Below are positions 15,943-26,129 of a DNA stretch of 64,000 bases, piece after piece. The notes beneath the pieces were generated by a model. That model saw only the letters and a list, made by a program, of their open reading frames with translations. It did no database searches and had not been told where the DNA came from. Each line of letters opens with the position of its first letter. Within the stretch, counting starts at the first letter, position 1. The translations under genes were made by a program, and so were the position numbers. Source of the DNA: Citrobacter sp. (GTDB lineage Bacteria > Pseudomonadota > Gammaproteobacteria > Enterobacterales > Enterobacteriaceae); NCBI GenBank assembly GCA_019415335.1, contig DXKH01000084.1, positions 39,366 to 103,365 on the forward strand, given 5' to 3'.

Positions 15943-17364
15943 TCAGAATGAGATATTGCTGTCTATAAACGTTTCAAGCATATTCCCGCCGACTGGCGGG
16001 GAGATGAGATATCCCTGAAAGCGATCGATACCTATTGCTTTCAACATAGCAAATTTCTCTGCACTGTCCACCCCTTCGGCAACGCAACGACTGCCTGTCA
16101 GCATACAGTAATAGTTCAGGCTTTTAATCAGCGCCAGTGCGTGTGGATCGCGTTGCATATCATTGATAATACACATATCCAGCTTGTACTCGCTAAACTG
16201 GATCTGCCTGACCGGAAACATCACGCTGCCTTGTGAAAAGCAGTCATCCAGCATAATACGAAAGCCGAGCTGTTTTAATTTTTCGATGTTCGCGGCGGTT
16301 TTTCCTCGTTGACCGATCTCGGTAGTCTCAGCAAATTCCAGTACCAACCTGTCCGTTTGCTGCGGTGGATGCAGTTGCTGTTTTGCGGTTTCCAGCATAC
16401 GTGGAAGACATTCATGACTGGCGAGGGCGGCAGGAATGTTAAGCGAAAAATAAAATTCCCCGGGATGCTGGTTAATTCTCTGTATGGCTTCCTGCAAAAC
16501 AAACGCGGTCAGTACCTGCCAGGCATATTCCGCACGTATCTGTGGCAAAAATGCGCCGGGTTGCAGGACCGTTCCATTGCGACGCCAGCGTGAGAGAATT
16601 TCCATACCTTGTAAACGATGGTTGCTATCAACGATCGGTTGAAATACCGGAAAGAGCTGCCGGCAATGGATAGCATGGACGAATTCACGTTCGAAGGGCG
16701 ATAGCGCCTCAATGCCACTTTGGTTTCGTCGGGTCTCTGGATTGCCGGGAAAGTGAGCGGCCAGTTTCGGGTGATGTTCTGCCATCTTTTTGAGTCCTGA
16801 TGTCCTCTGATTATAAAGCGTTTTTTGGCTGATACCTCGCAGTTGTGCTCGTTCCATGATGTTGTATCCGTGCAACAAATCCAGAATAGCGTTGAGTTCG
16901 GATTTGCTGAGGCCGACAGTGGGTTTGCCATAAACCCGCCTCGCTTTTTCCACTCGCTGCGTCAGAAAAGGGGCTTCCTGAAATCCGTGACCACGCAACT
17001 GTGCCGCAATGCAGCGCGTTGGCAAGTCGGAGGCGGCAACCCGGATTTCGGTAAGCAGACTGCGACGAGTCACAAGATGTTCCAGGGTGTGCCACAACCA
17101 ACGATCGGGACAGCGACTGAGGATGAGCATTGGCAGGGGCGCGGCGGACTGTTCCAGCAGAACCGCCGCCTGCTGCAGAGTCGTGAGTAACTCAAGGGGA
17201 TTGTCAGGAAGAAACACCACGATGCGACGTGCTGGCGCCAGGGTGGGAAGCGCCGATATATCCAGCGACAGCGGGTTCAACTGCGTCAATGGCTGGCGGT
17301 CTGGCGCCATCATCCTCGCGAGTCCTTCGGCGGCATAGGGGCAGGGTGACAGAACGTAGTCCAT
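15943..17364 (-). CDS. fimK: FimK-like protein: LuxR-type HTH plus EAL domain
   Basis: A 473-residue protein, last in the type 1 fimbrial operon, 17 bp after fimH, as in the Klebsiella fimAICDFGHK order. It has an N-terminal region, a helix-turn-helix at about residues 152-195 (LSKSELNAILDLL ... RGISQKTLYNQRTSG) and a C-terminal EAL domain (about 225-465). EAL domains degrade cyclic di-GMP. Key positions: E255 in EIL, N309, E343, the DD pair 373-374, K394, E430 and Q450. The loop normally DDFGxG reads DDCFSQG, so activity is plausible but weakened or altered. Klebsiella FimK lowers fimbrial expression; a similar feedback is inferred. ATG 17364 is chosen for its GTAAGAG site; a TTG ten codons upstream would overlap fimH. 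Confidence 0.85.
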   Translation of the reverse strand: MDYVLSPCPYAAEGLARMMAPDRQPLTQLNPLSLDISALPTLAPARRIVVFLPDNPLELLTTLQQAAVLLEQSAAPLPMLILSRCPDRWLWHTLEHLVTRRSLLTEIRVAASDLPTRCIAAQLRGHGFQEAPFLTQRVEKARRVYGKPTVGLSKSELNAILDLLHGYNIMERAQLRGISQKTLYNQRTSGLKKMAEHHPKLAAHFPGNPETRRNQSGIEALSPFEREFVHAIHCRQLFPVFQPIVDSNHRLQGMEILSRWRRNGTVLQPGAFLPQIRAEYAWQVLTAFVLQEAIQRINQHPGEFYFSLNIPAALASHECLPRMLETAKQQLHPPQQTDRLVLEFAETTEIGQRGKTAANIEKLKQLGFRIMLDDCFSQGSVMFPVRQIQFSEYKLDMCIINDMQRDPHALALIKSLNYYCMLTGSRCVAEGVDSAEKFAMLKAIGIDRFQGYLISPPVGGNMLETFIDSNISF

Positions 17365-17380
17365 TGAGGCTCTTACCGTA

Positions 17381-18286
17381 TCACTGATAAACAAACGTCA
17401 CCCCAATGATTGACTGAACATTGCCCGCCGTCACCTGTCCGCTGGTTCGCGCGTAAGTGGCCGTTAAGCCGAGGCTCACGGCAGAGGTACTGACCGCCCC
17501 TAATGATACGCTGCTGTTGGCGGGGACGATGGTACCGTTGCGTGTGAGCTGGACGCCAATGCCCATAGCCGGTGAGGACGATGCGGTATTGGTGAAGATC
17601 GAGTTGGCGGAGTCTGCGGTGGTGCCGGAGAGGTAATACGTCAGATTTTGGCTTTGCGCGCAGTAGACTGTCAGCGGAACGGGTTCGGAGCCTGGGTAGT
17701 CCGGCAGTGTTACCGTCACGTTGCGGGAGGAGACGTCGCAACCCCCGGTGGGGATGACCACGTTATTGTTGGCATAGATGTTCCAGACAAACTGAAAGTC
17801 GTCGCTGTCTTTGCTGTTGGTCTGACGAAGGATGAGTTTGGCGATAAGTGTCCCGGAACTTATCGCCACGCCGCCAGCAGAACTGATCGGCGTCAGATAC
17901 AGTACGGTCGGCCACGGTTTATCGATCTTCGAGTCATAGATCATCCGCGCGGTTTCACTGGTGGTCGGAAACGGGTAGCTGGAGCCGTTGTATCTTACGG
18001 TGCCGGAAAAACTCGATAACACGCCGCCGTATGCGGACCCTTGCTGGAGGGTGACATAGTCAGTCATGCTTTCGGGATAATCGTTATGACAAAAAATCTG
18101 TGTTGAGAGGTCGACGACCAGGTTTTGCCCGACATTTACCGCGGGAGCGAGATCGACATAGACGTTCGCGCTACCGCCGCCAATGGGAATGGTCGCGCCG
18201 CTGGCGGTTTTGCAGGCGAAGGACCAGGCATTGATTGACCAGCCCATCAGCAACAGTGTCGTCAACAGGGTGATGATTTTTTTCAT
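17381..18286 (-). CDS. fimH: Type 1 fimbrial mannose-binding tip adhesin FimH
   Basis: The two-domain adhesin at the tip of type 1 fimbriae. A signal peptide ending NAWS leaves the mature N-terminus FACKT as in E. coli. All mannose-pocket residues of E. coli FimH are present in mature numbering: F1, N46, D47, D54, Q133, N135, D140 and F142. The C-terminal pilin domain begins near residue 160 (PTGGCDVSSRNV) and ends GVTFVYQ. The whole protein is visibly close to E. coli FimH, with most changes in surface positions such as ARMIYDSKID. ATG 18286 has AGGAG nine bases upstream; an ATG two codons earlier is the alternative. Confidence 0.96.
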   Translation of the reverse strand: MKKIITLLTTLLLMGWSINAWSFACKTASGATIPIGGGSANVYVDLAPAVNVGQNLVVDLSTQIFCHNDYPESMTDYVTLQQGSAYGGVLSSFSGTVRYNGSSYPFPTTSETARMIYDSKIDKPWPTVLYLTPISSAGGVAISSGTLIAKLILRQTNSKDSDDFQFVWNIYANNNVVIPTGGCDVSSRNVTVTLPDYPGSEPVPLTVYCAQSQNLTYYLSGTTADSANSIFTNTASSSPAMGIGVQLTRNGTIVPANSSVSLGAVSTSAVSLGLTATYARTSGQVTAGNVQSIIGVTFVYQ

Positions 18287-18302
18287 TAACATACTCTCCT
18301 GG

Positions 18303-18803
18303 TCAGGCGTAGGTGTAGGTCACGTTAATCACGGCCTGGATTGTTCCCTGGGTTGCGCCGCCGTTGACGGATATCGCTCTGACCTGCAAAGGAAAATGGG
18401 CAGATTGCGACGCGTCATCCACCTGAACCGATTTTGTCGCGCCGGTGTTCAGTCGGTTGCCGCTATCATCCTGGAGTTCAAGCTGGATATTTCCGGCAGT
18501 CCCCTGATTTTTGTAGTAGCCCGTGCTGTCGGCTGTACCGCTGAAGCTGGCGGTGACACGCGAGGTGCCCACCGGACAGTTGCTTAGCTCGAGTGCCACG
18601 GTATGCCAGTCGGAAGTAGAACCGGCGGAGACCAGACTAAAGGTGTAGAGATCGCCAAGCTCGACGGTGGCATTGGTGATCGATACCGTGCACGGTTTCG
18701 CCACCACTTTTCCGTTCACGGTAATGGTCACGTCGGCTGCCTGTAGCGTGGAGGGGGCGACCAGTGTTACCGCCAGTAGCCACCCGGGTTGAAACCATCT
18801 CAT
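18303..18803 (-). CDS. fimG: Type 1 fimbrial minor subunit FimG
   Basis: A 166-residue secreted pilin that joins FimH to FimF in the tip fibrillum. The signal peptide ends LQAADV; the mature protein starts ADVTITVNGKVVAKPCTV, near-identical to E. coli FimG, and contains ALELSNCPVG and the C-terminal beta strand VINVTYTYA. GGAGG precedes the ATG. It lies 12 bp after fimF and 16 bp before fimH. Confidence 0.95.
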   Translation of the reverse strand: MRWFQPGWLLAVTLVAPSTLQAADVTITVNGKVVAKPCTVSITNATVELGDLYTFSLVSAGSTSDWHTVALELSNCPVGTSRVTASFSGTADSTGYYKNQGTAGNIQLELQDDSGNRLNTGATKSVQVDDASQSAHFPLQVRAISVNGGATQGTIQAVINVTYTYA

Positions 18804-18815
18804 CAGAGCCTCCGT

Positions 18816-19343
18816 TTACTGAAATTCAAGAGTGAATGTAGCTGTTGCATTAACGTGCCCCGGTGTAACAGGCACCTGCGTTGCCATCAGTCGGGCATAA
18901 AAGTTCAGCGTGTTGGTCTGACCGGGCGTCAGGGGGGTCCAGGGTAGGGTGGATGAGCTGGCATTAACGGGCAGCGCAGTCTGCTGTCCGTTGAGGATCT
19001 GAATCCCCATTCCTGCCGCCGCCGAGCTTCCGCTATCAAGTTGCAATAACTGGGTGTTCTCGTTATCAGCAATACCGATGAAACCCACCTTCACCGCCGT
19101 GACCGACGTGCCGCAGGGGGAAAGCACAATCCGAAACGGGATGGGAGGCGTGGTCGCGCCAACGCGGCTGAACTGCTTTGCTGCGTTATCCAGGAGATCG
19201 ACAGTAAAATCTTTGGATTCGCCCGCCACGGCACAGGCGTTATCCCTGACATAACCGCTGATGGTAATGGTGCTGTCGGCGGCAAGCGCGTTAGCGGTAA
19301 CCAGCGAGAAAACGGCAGCCAGTAGATAAAGACGTTTTTTCAT
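18816..19343 (-). CDS. fimF: Type 1 fimbrial minor subunit FimF
   Basis: A 175-residue secreted pilin adaptor linking the FimA rod to the tip. The signal peptide ends NALAAD; then [16 protein letters not shown], close to E. coli FimF, the second cysteine in LSPCGTSV, and the C-terminus ATFTLEFQ. Three ATG codons occur in a row; the third (19343) is seven bases from AAGGA, which overlaps the fimD stop codon, so translation is probably coupled to the usher. Confidence 0.94.
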   Translation of the reverse strand: MKKRLYLLAAVFSLVTANALAADSTITISGYVRDNACAVAGESKDFTVDLLDNAAKQFSRVGATTPPIPFRIVLSPCGTSVTAVKVGFIGIADNENTQLLQLDSGSSAAAGMGIQILNGQQTALPVNASSSTLPWTPLTPGQTNTLNFYARLMATQVPVTPGHVNATATFTLEFQ

Positions 19344-19353
19344 CATCATGTCC

Positions 19354-21975
19354 TTAGCGGCACTCCGCCGTGAGCTGAATGAGCCGTTGTTGCGGGTTCT
19401 CTGCGGTCAGGCGGTAATCCGCCACGCAACTGGCGTTCGCGGCATCCCCCCATTTCACCTGTACCTTTCCCGCCAGCGGCATGCCGCTCAGATAGACCAG
19501 TCCGTTATCGGCGACGATGCTGCTGCTTTGGCTGCTGTCAGAGGTGACCATCGCGCCGAACGGCACCGGTTTGCCGTTGTGGGTTAGCGTCATTAGCAGT
19601 TTCATCCCGACATGGGCATTAAATTCTGCACGGACGATCGCACCGTGCGTGGGTACGACGTTGATCACCGCATCATCCAGATCAACGTTGTCGGCGAGCG
19701 TATTGGTATTCAATGCCACCCGGTTTTCGCGGTATTCGGTGGCGTAAGGCAGGACGGCGTAACCCCGCCAGTCGGTGCGTACACCGGTCTGGTTTTCTAC
19801 TTTCACGCCCTCAGCGCCCGGCGCTTTGATTAACACCACCGTGTCATTGAGCGGTTGGCTCAGCGTGACACCGTTGGCATGCGCCAGTACGCCGCCGCTC
19901 ATTCCGTAATAGAGTTGTTTGAGACCGTCACTACGGCTGTAGCCGACGTTGGCGTTGCCGTAACTGCCGCGGTAGTTCAGTGCGGCATAGCCGGTGCTGC
20001 TGCTGTTACCTTCACCGCCGCCCGCATAGCCCGTTTGCACGCTGTAGCTGAGGTTATTGTCTTCCAGCAGAGTGCCATACAGCCCCGCCAGGTTGGTCAT
20101 TCGACCGTTAAGGTCGTTCGACATGCTGTAGCTGGCGCTGGCGTGTCGCCAGACGGATTTGCTGTCCGAGCGTAACCAGTGGCTGAAGGGGATATTGACG
20201 TTAATCGCGAGCATCTGATCGCGCCCCTCCTGCCAGGCATTTTTGGTCAGGCTGTAACTTACGGTCCAGTTGATATCGTCGATGGCGGTGTTCAGCCCGG
20301 CCTGCAACTGTTCGTCGGCGCTGTCGGTGCCCCAGTAAGTCTGGTGGCTCCCGCTCAGATAGAGCGTGGCAGTACGACCTAACTGTTGAGTCAGGCTCAC
20401 CTGCACTTTGCCGCGCTTGTTCCAGGCGAGGTTGTAGTAATCCGTAAATTTCGGCTGTACCTGAATGACCCCATCCTGCGTTTCAACGCTATAGCCGCTC
20501 ATGCGACTGTATGTGGTATCGGCAAAGCTAAAATAACCGCGCGTGGAGTAGCGATAGCCCACTAACTGGATGTTCGTGCCAACGTCGCTCAGTGATTTGT
20601 TATAAAGAAAACGCACCGACTGACCCTGATGCTTGCTGTCATCGGGCAGGGTGGCATTGGCCTGAGTGACATCCACCGACAGCGCCCCCAGTACGCCCAT
20701 ATTTTTCCCCACCCCCAGATTGAAGGCGCGGTAGCGGTCTGCCAGTTGCGTCCCGCCGTACAGGGTCCAGCCAGCCGGGAGGCCATGGAGTAAGGTGCTC
20801 TGGAAGAAACTCGGTTCTTCCTGCTGATCGTTACCGCTACGGTACTCTCCGGCGGTGATGGCATAACGGGTGTGGCCTTCACGTTGCATCATCGGAACCG
20901 AAGAGTACGGAACGGTGAAATTCTGGCTGCTCCCGTCAGTTTCCTTGATGGTGACCTGCAGATCGCCGCCGTTACCGGCGGCATAAAGATCGCTAATAGT
21001 GAAGGGGCCGGGCGGTACCGTGCTGTGATAGATCTCATAGCCATTCTGTTTGATGGAGACCTGAGCTGTACCGCGGGCAATCCCGTGGATCACCGGCGCG
21101 AAACCTTTCTGGCTGTCCGGTAGCATATTGTCGTCAGAAGCGAGTTGTGCGCCGCGAAAGTTAATGCCATCAAAGATATCGCCATTGGTATAGCTGTCAC
21201 CGAGCGTCAGGCGCGAGCGTAACGGCGTGATGTCCCTTTCCAGCCAGGTGTTAACGTGCTGCCATGTGTTTTCGTTGCTCGAGGAACTCCCGCCGCTACT
21301 GTAACTCCACGTGGTATTGTCACGCAGACGCCACGCGCCAAGGTTAAGCCCACTTTGCAGGTTCAGATACGCATAATTGCTGCTGCCGCCGACGTCGTTC
21401 TCGACCGTGTTGCCAGTGAAGTTGTAGTTCAGCAGTCCGGCCGTAATTCCGTGATCCCATTGTTCCGGTGGAATATAACCCCGCGCCTGGTTGCCCATAA
21501 ACGCTTGCGGGATAGTCAGGTACAGCCTCTGTTGTCCCACGTCTAAACGAACGGTCGCGTCTTTAATCATCTCCGTTAACGGAACGCAGGCGTCTGTTGC
21601 CAGCGCATCCATCCCACTCACTGAGGCGGTGTTAAGTCCCATCGCCGCGAGTTGTCCACGCGTCAGGCACGGGGCCAGTTCGTGGCTGTTTTCGTTAGCC
21701 TGAAAGGTGACATCGCGAGTGGTCATATAGCCGTCATTCAGCCAGATATCGACGCGGTACGTGCCGGGTGGCAGCTCATGCCCTTTTTCAAAACCGGAAA
21801 GATCCGCGACAGCAGACGGATCGTCCGCCAGAAAGCGTGGGTTAAAATAGATCTCTGCCTGTGCGGAGAATGTTTGTGAGGCAAGCAAAAAGGCAAAGGG
21901 GATCTGCGCCATTGCGCCAGCCAAATGTGGCGCATAATGCCGCCTACGGACGAGTCCAGATTTCAGATATGACAT
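19354..21975 (-). CDS. fimD: Type 1 fimbrial outer-membrane usher FimD
   Basis: An 873-residue usher (E. coli 878). A long signal peptide ends SAQAE; the N-terminal chaperone-binding domain starts [19 protein letters not shown]; the plug region is near [12 protein letters not shown] and [13 protein letters not shown]; the barrel continues and the C-terminal domains end with the cysteine pair NASCVADY and TAECR. It follows fimC by 72 bp. Domain order and length are normal and no frame break is seen. Confidence 0.96.
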   Translation of the reverse strand: MSYLKSGLVRRRHYAPHLAGAMAQIPFAFLLASQTFSAQAEIYFNPRFLADDPSAVADLSGFEKGHELPPGTYRVDIWLNDGYMTTRDVTFQANENSHELAPCLTRGQLAAMGLNTASVSGMDALATDACVPLTEMIKDATVRLDVGQQRLYLTIPQAFMGNQARGYIPPEQWDHGITAGLLNYNFTGNTVENDVGGSSNYAYLNLQSGLNLGAWRLRDNTTWSYSSGGSSSSNENTWQHVNTWLERDITPLRSRLTLGDSYTNGDIFDGINFRGAQLASDDNMLPDSQKGFAPVIHGIARGTAQVSIKQNGYEIYHSTVPPGPFTISDLYAAGNGGDLQVTIKETDGSSQNFTVPYSSVPMMQREGHTRYAITAGEYRSGNDQQEEPSFFQSTLLHGLPAGWTLYGGTQLADRYRAFNLGVGKNMGVLGALSVDVTQANATLPDDSKHQGQSVRFLYNKSLSDVGTNIQLVGYRYSTRGYFSFADTTYSRMSGYSVETQDGVIQVQPKFTDYYNLAWNKRGKVQVSLTQQLGRTATLYLSGSHQTYWGTDSADEQLQAGLNTAIDDINWTVSYSLTKNAWQEGRDQMLAINVNIPFSHWLRSDSKSVWRHASASYSMSNDLNGRMTNLAGLYGTLLEDNNLSYSVQTGYAGGGEGNSSSTGYAALNYRGSYGNANVGYSRSDGLKQLYYGMSGGVLAHANGVTLSQPLNDTVVLIKAPGAEGVKVENQTGVRTDWRGYAVLPYATEYRENRVALNTNTLADNVDLDDAVINVVPTHGAIVRAEFNAHVGMKLLMTLTHNGKPVPFGAMVTSDSSQSSSIVADNGLVYLSGMPLAGKVQVKWGDAANASCVADYRLTAENPQQRLIQLTAECR

Positions 21976-22047
21976 AGTCCCTCCGGTTCGAAATCGCCCG
22001 GCTGTCAGTTCTTTTTATTCAGGGGATGACGCTGGTTTCCCCGTTCG

Positions 22048-22752
22048 TTATTGCATTGCGCCTTTCATGCGCGGCGTCAGTGCGCCGTAGTCATTAATGG
22101 TCTTATAGGTAATGTCGCTGCCTGCATCGGCGGGTAAGGCTACGCGGGTTTCGCCCATCGGTGGGACGAGAGCATTTTCGAGCGTTCGGGTGCCCGCACT
22201 GAGTTCAGTCACCGTCAGGTAGTACGGTGTTGGATTGATCAGCGTGAGCGTGCCCGCGCTACGGCGAAAGGTGAGTTTTTCGGGCGCCTGATCCGGCGAC
22301 AGCGCGAATCCGGTCGGACGGTAATACAGTTTAATGCGACTGATAATGGCCAACTGCAGGGTGTTGTCGCTGAGCTTCGATTTGTCCATTGATGGGATGG
22401 CTTTGACGTTCATCCAGAACAGACTTTCCCGATCCTGGGGCAACTGGTTATTGGTCGCATCGAGAATACGCAAGGTGTTCTCCTTTTTCCCCTGCATGGC
22501 AAACAGCGGCGGGGTGACCACAAAACGTCCGTCTTTGACGCCTTCGGCATTTTCCACCCATGACTGGATCAGGTACGTGCTGCTGTCGTCATTGTTGGTG
22601 ACCGCCAGTTGCACCTGTTTTTGACCTGCCGGATAAATCACCCGGGTCGCCCCCAACGCCACGCCTGCTTCAGCCTGAGTGAATAATCCCATGGCGGCTA
22701 TCATCAGCATCCCGCCCAGCAGGCGGCACATTATGGTGCGTGTTTTATTCAT
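22048..22752 (-). CDS. fimC: Type 1 fimbrial periplasmic chaperone FimC
   Basis: A periplasmic chaperone with the mature start GVALGATRVIYPAGQKQV as in E. coli FimC, then the TPPLFAMQGKKENTLRI strand, RESLFWMNVKAIPSMDKS, IKLYYRPTGF and the C-terminal INDYGALTP. ATG 22752 (234 residues) has AAGGA six bases upstream. A GTG seven codons earlier (22773) would give 241 residues, the E. coli length, but has a poor ribosome site. Confidence 0.95.
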   Translation of the reverse strand: MNKTRTIMCRLLGGMLMIAAMGLFTQAEAGVALGATRVIYPAGQKQVQLAVTNNDDSSTYLIQSWVENAEGVKDGRFVVTPPLFAMQGKKENTLRILDATNNQLPQDRESLFWMNVKAIPSMDKSKLSDNTLQLAIISRIKLYYRPTGFALSPDQAPEKLTFRRSAGTLTLINPTPYYLTVTELSAGTRTLENALVPPMGETRVALPADAGSDITYKTINDYGALTPRMKGAMQ

Positions 22753-22808
22753 GTTGATCCTTGCTGTACTCACCGTCGTTTCCTGTCGTTGCTATCTCTG
22801 CGGGTTTA

Positions 22809-23348
22809 TTACTGGTAGGTCAAAGAGAACCAGGCTTGTGCATTCGCGACCCCGCCGGTGACCTGACGTCCGGTAGAACGGTATTTCGCCACGAAATGCA
22901 GTGTGGTTGGTCCGGAGTAAAGCCGTGTCCAGCTCGCGGGTGGGCCGTTAAGTGGGAGCTGGCTACCCTCTTTATCAAATAACGCTATCCCGATACCGCT
23001 GGCGATCCCCGGTCCTTCCCCCACGGAGAGAACGTCAGGGTTTTTACCATCGGCAACACCATGAAATGCCACGCCGACGCGTTGGCTTACGGCGGTACTG
23101 CACTCCTGGAGATGAATGTTGAAAGGGACAGGGCTGGCATCTTCACCTTGCGCATGAAATCGATTGCTGCTGATCTGCCCCATTTTCACGGTCATCTGGC
23201 GATCGCCTGCTTCAACACGGCAGGATTCGGCAATGATGACCCCCTGGAAACGCATGTTTCCGCCGGGTAACGTGACGTTCCACTTGTTGCCGCCTAGCGC
23301 ACAGGCGGGAAGTAAGAGCATCAGCAGACCTGATTTCATCCGTTGCAT
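22809..23348 (-). CDS. fimI: Type 1 fimbrial protein FimI
   Basis: A 179-residue pilin-like protein encoded between fimA and fimC, the same length and position as E. coli FimI, thought to end or anchor the rod. The signal peptide ends ACALGG; then [19 protein letters not shown] and AESCRVEAG, the second cysteine [26 protein letters not shown], and the terminal [16 protein letters not shown] lies seven bases before ATG 23348, which I prefer to the upstream in-frame start at 23396. Confidence 0.94.
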   Translation of the reverse strand: MQRMKSGLLMLLLPACALGGNKWNVTLPGGNMRFQGVIIAESCRVEAGDRQMTVKMGQISSNRFHAQGEDASPVPFNIHLQECSTAVSQRVGVAFHGVADGKNPDVLSVGEGPGIASGIGIALFDKEGSQLPLNGPPASWTRLYSGPTTLHFVAKYRSTGRQVTGGVANAQAWFSLTYQ

Positions 23349-23416
23349 CGTTATCACCTCAGTCCCATTGCGGATAACAGGCCGTCCTGGCCCCATTCGC
23401 TTCCCTGCCTGATGAA

Positions 23417-23965
23417 TTACTCGTACTGAACTTTGAAGGTGGCGTCAGCGTTAGCGGTACCGGCAGTCGCTGCGCCCGTTGCAAAGTAGCGAGCCTGGAA
23501 CGGGATGATGTTGGTGCCATCGTTCAGGGTTGTCGCTGAGCTAAAGGTTGCGCCGTCCAGTGCCAGTGGGGTGCCTTTGTTATCGAGGATCTGAATGCCC
23601 ACGTTGGTGGCGCTACCGGCTGCGGAGCTTTGCAGTGCCAGTACGGTGTTGTTAGTGGTGTCGATCGCAGTGCCAGAGAACGCGACAGAAGCTTTAGTGG
23701 ATACGCTGGTATCACAGTCATCAAGCTGAATGTTGAAACCGACCGAAGAACTGGTGCTGCCTACTGTCGCCAGTTTTGCCGAACGAACCTGGCCAAGCTG
23801 TACGGTTTGATCGACAGAACCAGCATCGACGGCGCAGGCTGCGTTAACGACTTCCCCTTTAAAATGCACTGTACCGCCGTTTACCGTGGTGGTATCGGCC
23901 ATAGCCGTTGCGCAGGCCAGGGACAGAGCTGACGCAGCAACGATAGCCAGTGTTTTAATTTTCAT
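23417..23965 (-). CDS. fimA: Type 1 fimbrial major subunit FimA
   Basis: The 182-residue rod pilin, identical in length to E. coli FimA. The signal peptide starts [12 protein letters not shown] and ends TAMAD; the mature part has [55 protein letters not shown] and the terminal [12 protein letters not shown] 23965 follows AAGGAAAACAGC. Expression depends on the promoter inside the invertible element 129 bp upstream; in this sequence that promoter points away from fimA. Confidence 0.97.
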   Translation of the reverse strand: MKIKTLAIVAASALSLACATAMADTTTVNGGTVHFKGEVVNAACAVDAGSVDQTVQLGQVRSAKLATVGSTSSSVGFNIQLDDCDTSVSTKASVAFSGTAIDTTNNTVLALQSSAAGSATNVGIQILDNKGTPLALDGATFSSATTLNDGTNIIPFQARYFATGAATAGTANADATFKVQYE

Positions 23966-24093
23966 GCTGTTTTCCTTTAAACAATATCGATATAACGAAC
24001 CCAAAAGGGCAGTCGTTATGCCTTCCAGGCATGCCATGTTTTAACCGATGGTACGACTGCCGGTTCTGCACAGTTTTCACCCAATTAATGAGA

Positions 24094-24414
24094 CAATTGG
24101 GGCCATTTTGACTCGTTGGGATAAATGGCTTCAAATGGTGTTGTCTTTGTTTTTTTATAGATTGTTATGTTGTAATTTTGTTTTTTATGGATATAAAAAA
24201 CTGCTTTATGATTTTTAATAGACGGGCTGATACCGGGCAGGATTCAGATGAAAAATCCTGGAAGTGTTTCAGTTGCGGAGGCGGGTGTGAAAAAATGCTG
24301 AGGATAATGCTATTCTAATCAATGAGATAATAAGTATTATTCGATAATTCCTGACTTGTTAGTTGCAAAGCTTTACTAAATTTTTTTATGATATAAACAG
24401 TTTGGCCCCAATTG
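24094..24414. promoter_or_regulatory. fimS: fimS invertible DNA element (phase switch), OFF orientation
   Basis: CAATTGGGGCCA (24094-24105) and TGGCCCCAATTG (24403-24414) are perfect 12-bp inverted repeats that contain the 9-bp TTGGGGCCA repeats of the E. coli fim switch. From repeat to repeat (9-bp core) the length is 315 bp against 314 in E. coli. The sequence next to the fimA-side repeat (ACGAGTCAAAATGG on the minus strand) matches the OFF-phase side of the E. coli element, and the promoter lies at the fimE side, directed away from fimA. Inversion would be carried out by FimB/FimE encoded next door. Confidence 0.93.
24363..24392 (+). promoter_or_regulatory. fimA promoter inside fimS, pointing away from fimA
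   Basis: TTGCAA (24363-24368), an 18-bp spacer and TATGAT (24387-24392), then ATATAAACAGTTTGGCCCC. This equals the E. coli fimA promoter (TTGAGA...TATGAT...GACAGTTTGGCCCC). It reads rightwards, towards and antisense to fimE, so fimA is silent in this phase. Confidence 0.85.
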
Positions 24415-24458
24415 ACCTATTCATTCCAAGACTTCCCTTTCTATATCAATAAGTTATC

Positions 24459-25055
24459 TTATTTCTTTTTCTCCTGTGAAATGACGTCCAACAGACTGCT
24501 TCTCTCCCATAATCCGGCGAAACGTGCGGCGTTGCTGGCGGTATAACGGACGGTATGGCGGATATTACGATGGCCAAGATAATCCTGAATCAGGCGTGTA
24601 TCCGCGCCCCTTTCAGCAAGTTCATAACCGCAGGCGTGACGTAACATATGGGGGTGAGTATGGGTCACGGTTCCGGCATCAATCCCCGCAGCACGAATAA
24701 TACGATACGCTTGTTGGCGAGAAAGCGGTGTCCCCCGGCGGGAGATAAATACGGCGTCGGTACGACTTGCTCCTCTCCAGCCTGCGCGCTCCTGACTCCA
24801 GCGTTCAACAGCCTCACGCTCATCAAAACGCAGTGGGTGAATGGTGGAAAAACCGTTTTTTAGTCGACGGATATTGATTCGCCCTTCGTTAAGATCGAGA
24901 TCGCGATAATGCAGATCGAGGAGCTCGCTGATGCGCATGCCGTGACGGAATGCCAGCAAAATAAGACAATAATCTCGCTCTCCGGTCGCGCCATGCCGGG
25001 CGGCCAGCATCATGGCTTGTACTTCTTTGCCAGTAAGATAACGACGTCGATTCAC
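24459..25055 (-). CDS. fimE: Tyrosine recombinase FimE
   Basis: A 198-residue site-specific recombinase, same length as E. coli FimE, that inverts fimS mainly from ON to OFF. Starting RRRYLTGKEVQAMM it is close to E. coli FimE throughout. Catalytic residues: R41 (RHGMRISE), H135 and R138 (HPHMLRH), H161 (LGHRNIRH) and the nucleophile Y170 (VRYTASN). The start is GTG 25055 with AGGAG nine bases upstream; the nearby ATG is out of frame. It lies 44 bp from the switch. In the present orientation the fimS promoter transcribes antisense into it. Confidence 0.95.
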   Translation of the reverse strand: MNRRRYLTGKEVQAMMLAARHGATGERDYCLILLAFRHGMRISELLDLHYRDLDLNEGRINIRRLKNGFSTIHPLRFDEREAVERWSQERAGWRGASRTDAVFISRRGTPLSRQQAYRIIRAAGIDAGTVTHTHPHMLRHACGYELAERGADTRLIQDYLGHRNIRHTVRYTASNAARFAGLWERSSLLDVISQEKKK

Positions 25056-25523
25056 AATACATTACTCCTGAAATATGTTTTTGATAGTGAACACCTGTAG
25101 AGAACATCATGCGATTAAAAAATAAACCGCGATGTTAAAGGCATATTATATTTGGGGGATTAATCACCGTCTGTGATTACATCACTTTTACACACGTAGC
25201 TATTATTTCTACATGATTAATCTTATTTTTATTGATTTTATCCGGTGCGACAATAGCGCCCGCTGTAGACAAAGTCAGGTGTATAAATTTAAAAGAAAAA
25301 TAGTTAACGACGGTGGCAGTTCCAGCGATGATTTGTTTGATAAAAAGTTAACGCTGATAAAAAAGTTATCCTGATTGATTACAAGGATATAATAAAACTG
25401 TTTAATTTTAGCGCAAATAAAGATGTGTGTGAATAATAAGCATAGCAAACATAAGGTTAAATATTATTAATGTCTCGTAAGTCGCAAGGTTGTTTTTTAA
25501 CACCATCCATGGCGTTGAAAAGG
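25056..25523. other. fimB-fimE intergenic region
   Basis: About 470 bp, strongly AT-rich, without ORFs worth naming. By position it should contain the fimE promoter (minus strand). I cannot point to a specific regulator site. Confidence 0.6.
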
Positions 25524-26129
25524 TTACAGTGAAATAACATTATGTTGTTTGAGTTTAGCGTCATCCCAGATACCGTAAAATCGACCTGCATTACTGGCCG
25601 TGTACCAGACGGTATGGCGAATGTTACGGTGTCCCAGGTAATCCTGGATGAGACGGGTGTCGATCCCCATATTGGCTAATGCAAAACCACATGAGTGACG
25701 AAGCATATGCGGGTGAATTTCAAGCGGGAGTCCGGCGTGATCGCCCGAGGCTGAAATGATTTGATAAAACTGTTGGCGAGAAAGAGGATTCCCTTTTCTG
25801 GATAAAAATAACCACTCACTGTCGGAATGGGGATAGTCGGCACGAATCACCAGCCAGTTTTTTAATGCCTGAATCTCTTCACTTAATAATGGATGCGTTG
25901 TCGAAAACCCTTTTTTCAGGCGATGAATGTAAATACACCGTGATTTAATATCGATATCTGAAATTTGCAGGCGACAGATTTCACTGGCACGAAATCCATG
26001 AATAAAACACAATAATGTCAGGCAGTAATTGCGGGTGGCGTGGGGTCCGGTGTTTGCTGCTTTGAGAAGTGACTCTATTTCATTTTGAGTCAGGAAATTC
26101 CTCTTTTTATTATCTGGGCTGTTTTTCAT
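25524..26129 (-). CDS. fimB: Tyrosine recombinase FimB
   Basis: A 201-residue recombinase (E. coli 200) able to invert fimS in both directions. Catalytic set: R47 (FIHGFRASE), H141 and R144 (HPHMLRHS), H167 (LGHRNIRH), Y176 (VWYTASN). The start is set at ATG 26129 because AGGGAA lies five to six bases upstream and the product then begins MKNSPDNKKRNFLT as in E. coli. The frame stays open for 83 more codons upstream to 26378, but that part has no counterpart in FimB. It is encoded upstream of fimE in the same direction. Confidence 0.95.
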   Translation of the reverse strand: MKNSPDNKKRNFLTQNEIESLLKAANTGPHATRNYCLTLLCFIHGFRASEICRLQISDIDIKSRCIYIHRLKKGFSTTHPLLSEEIQALKNWLVIRADYPHSDSEWLFLSRKGNPLSRQQFYQIISASGDHAGLPLEIHPHMLRHSCGFALANMGIDTRLIQDYLGHRNIRHTVWYTASNAGRFYGIWDDAKLKQHNVISL

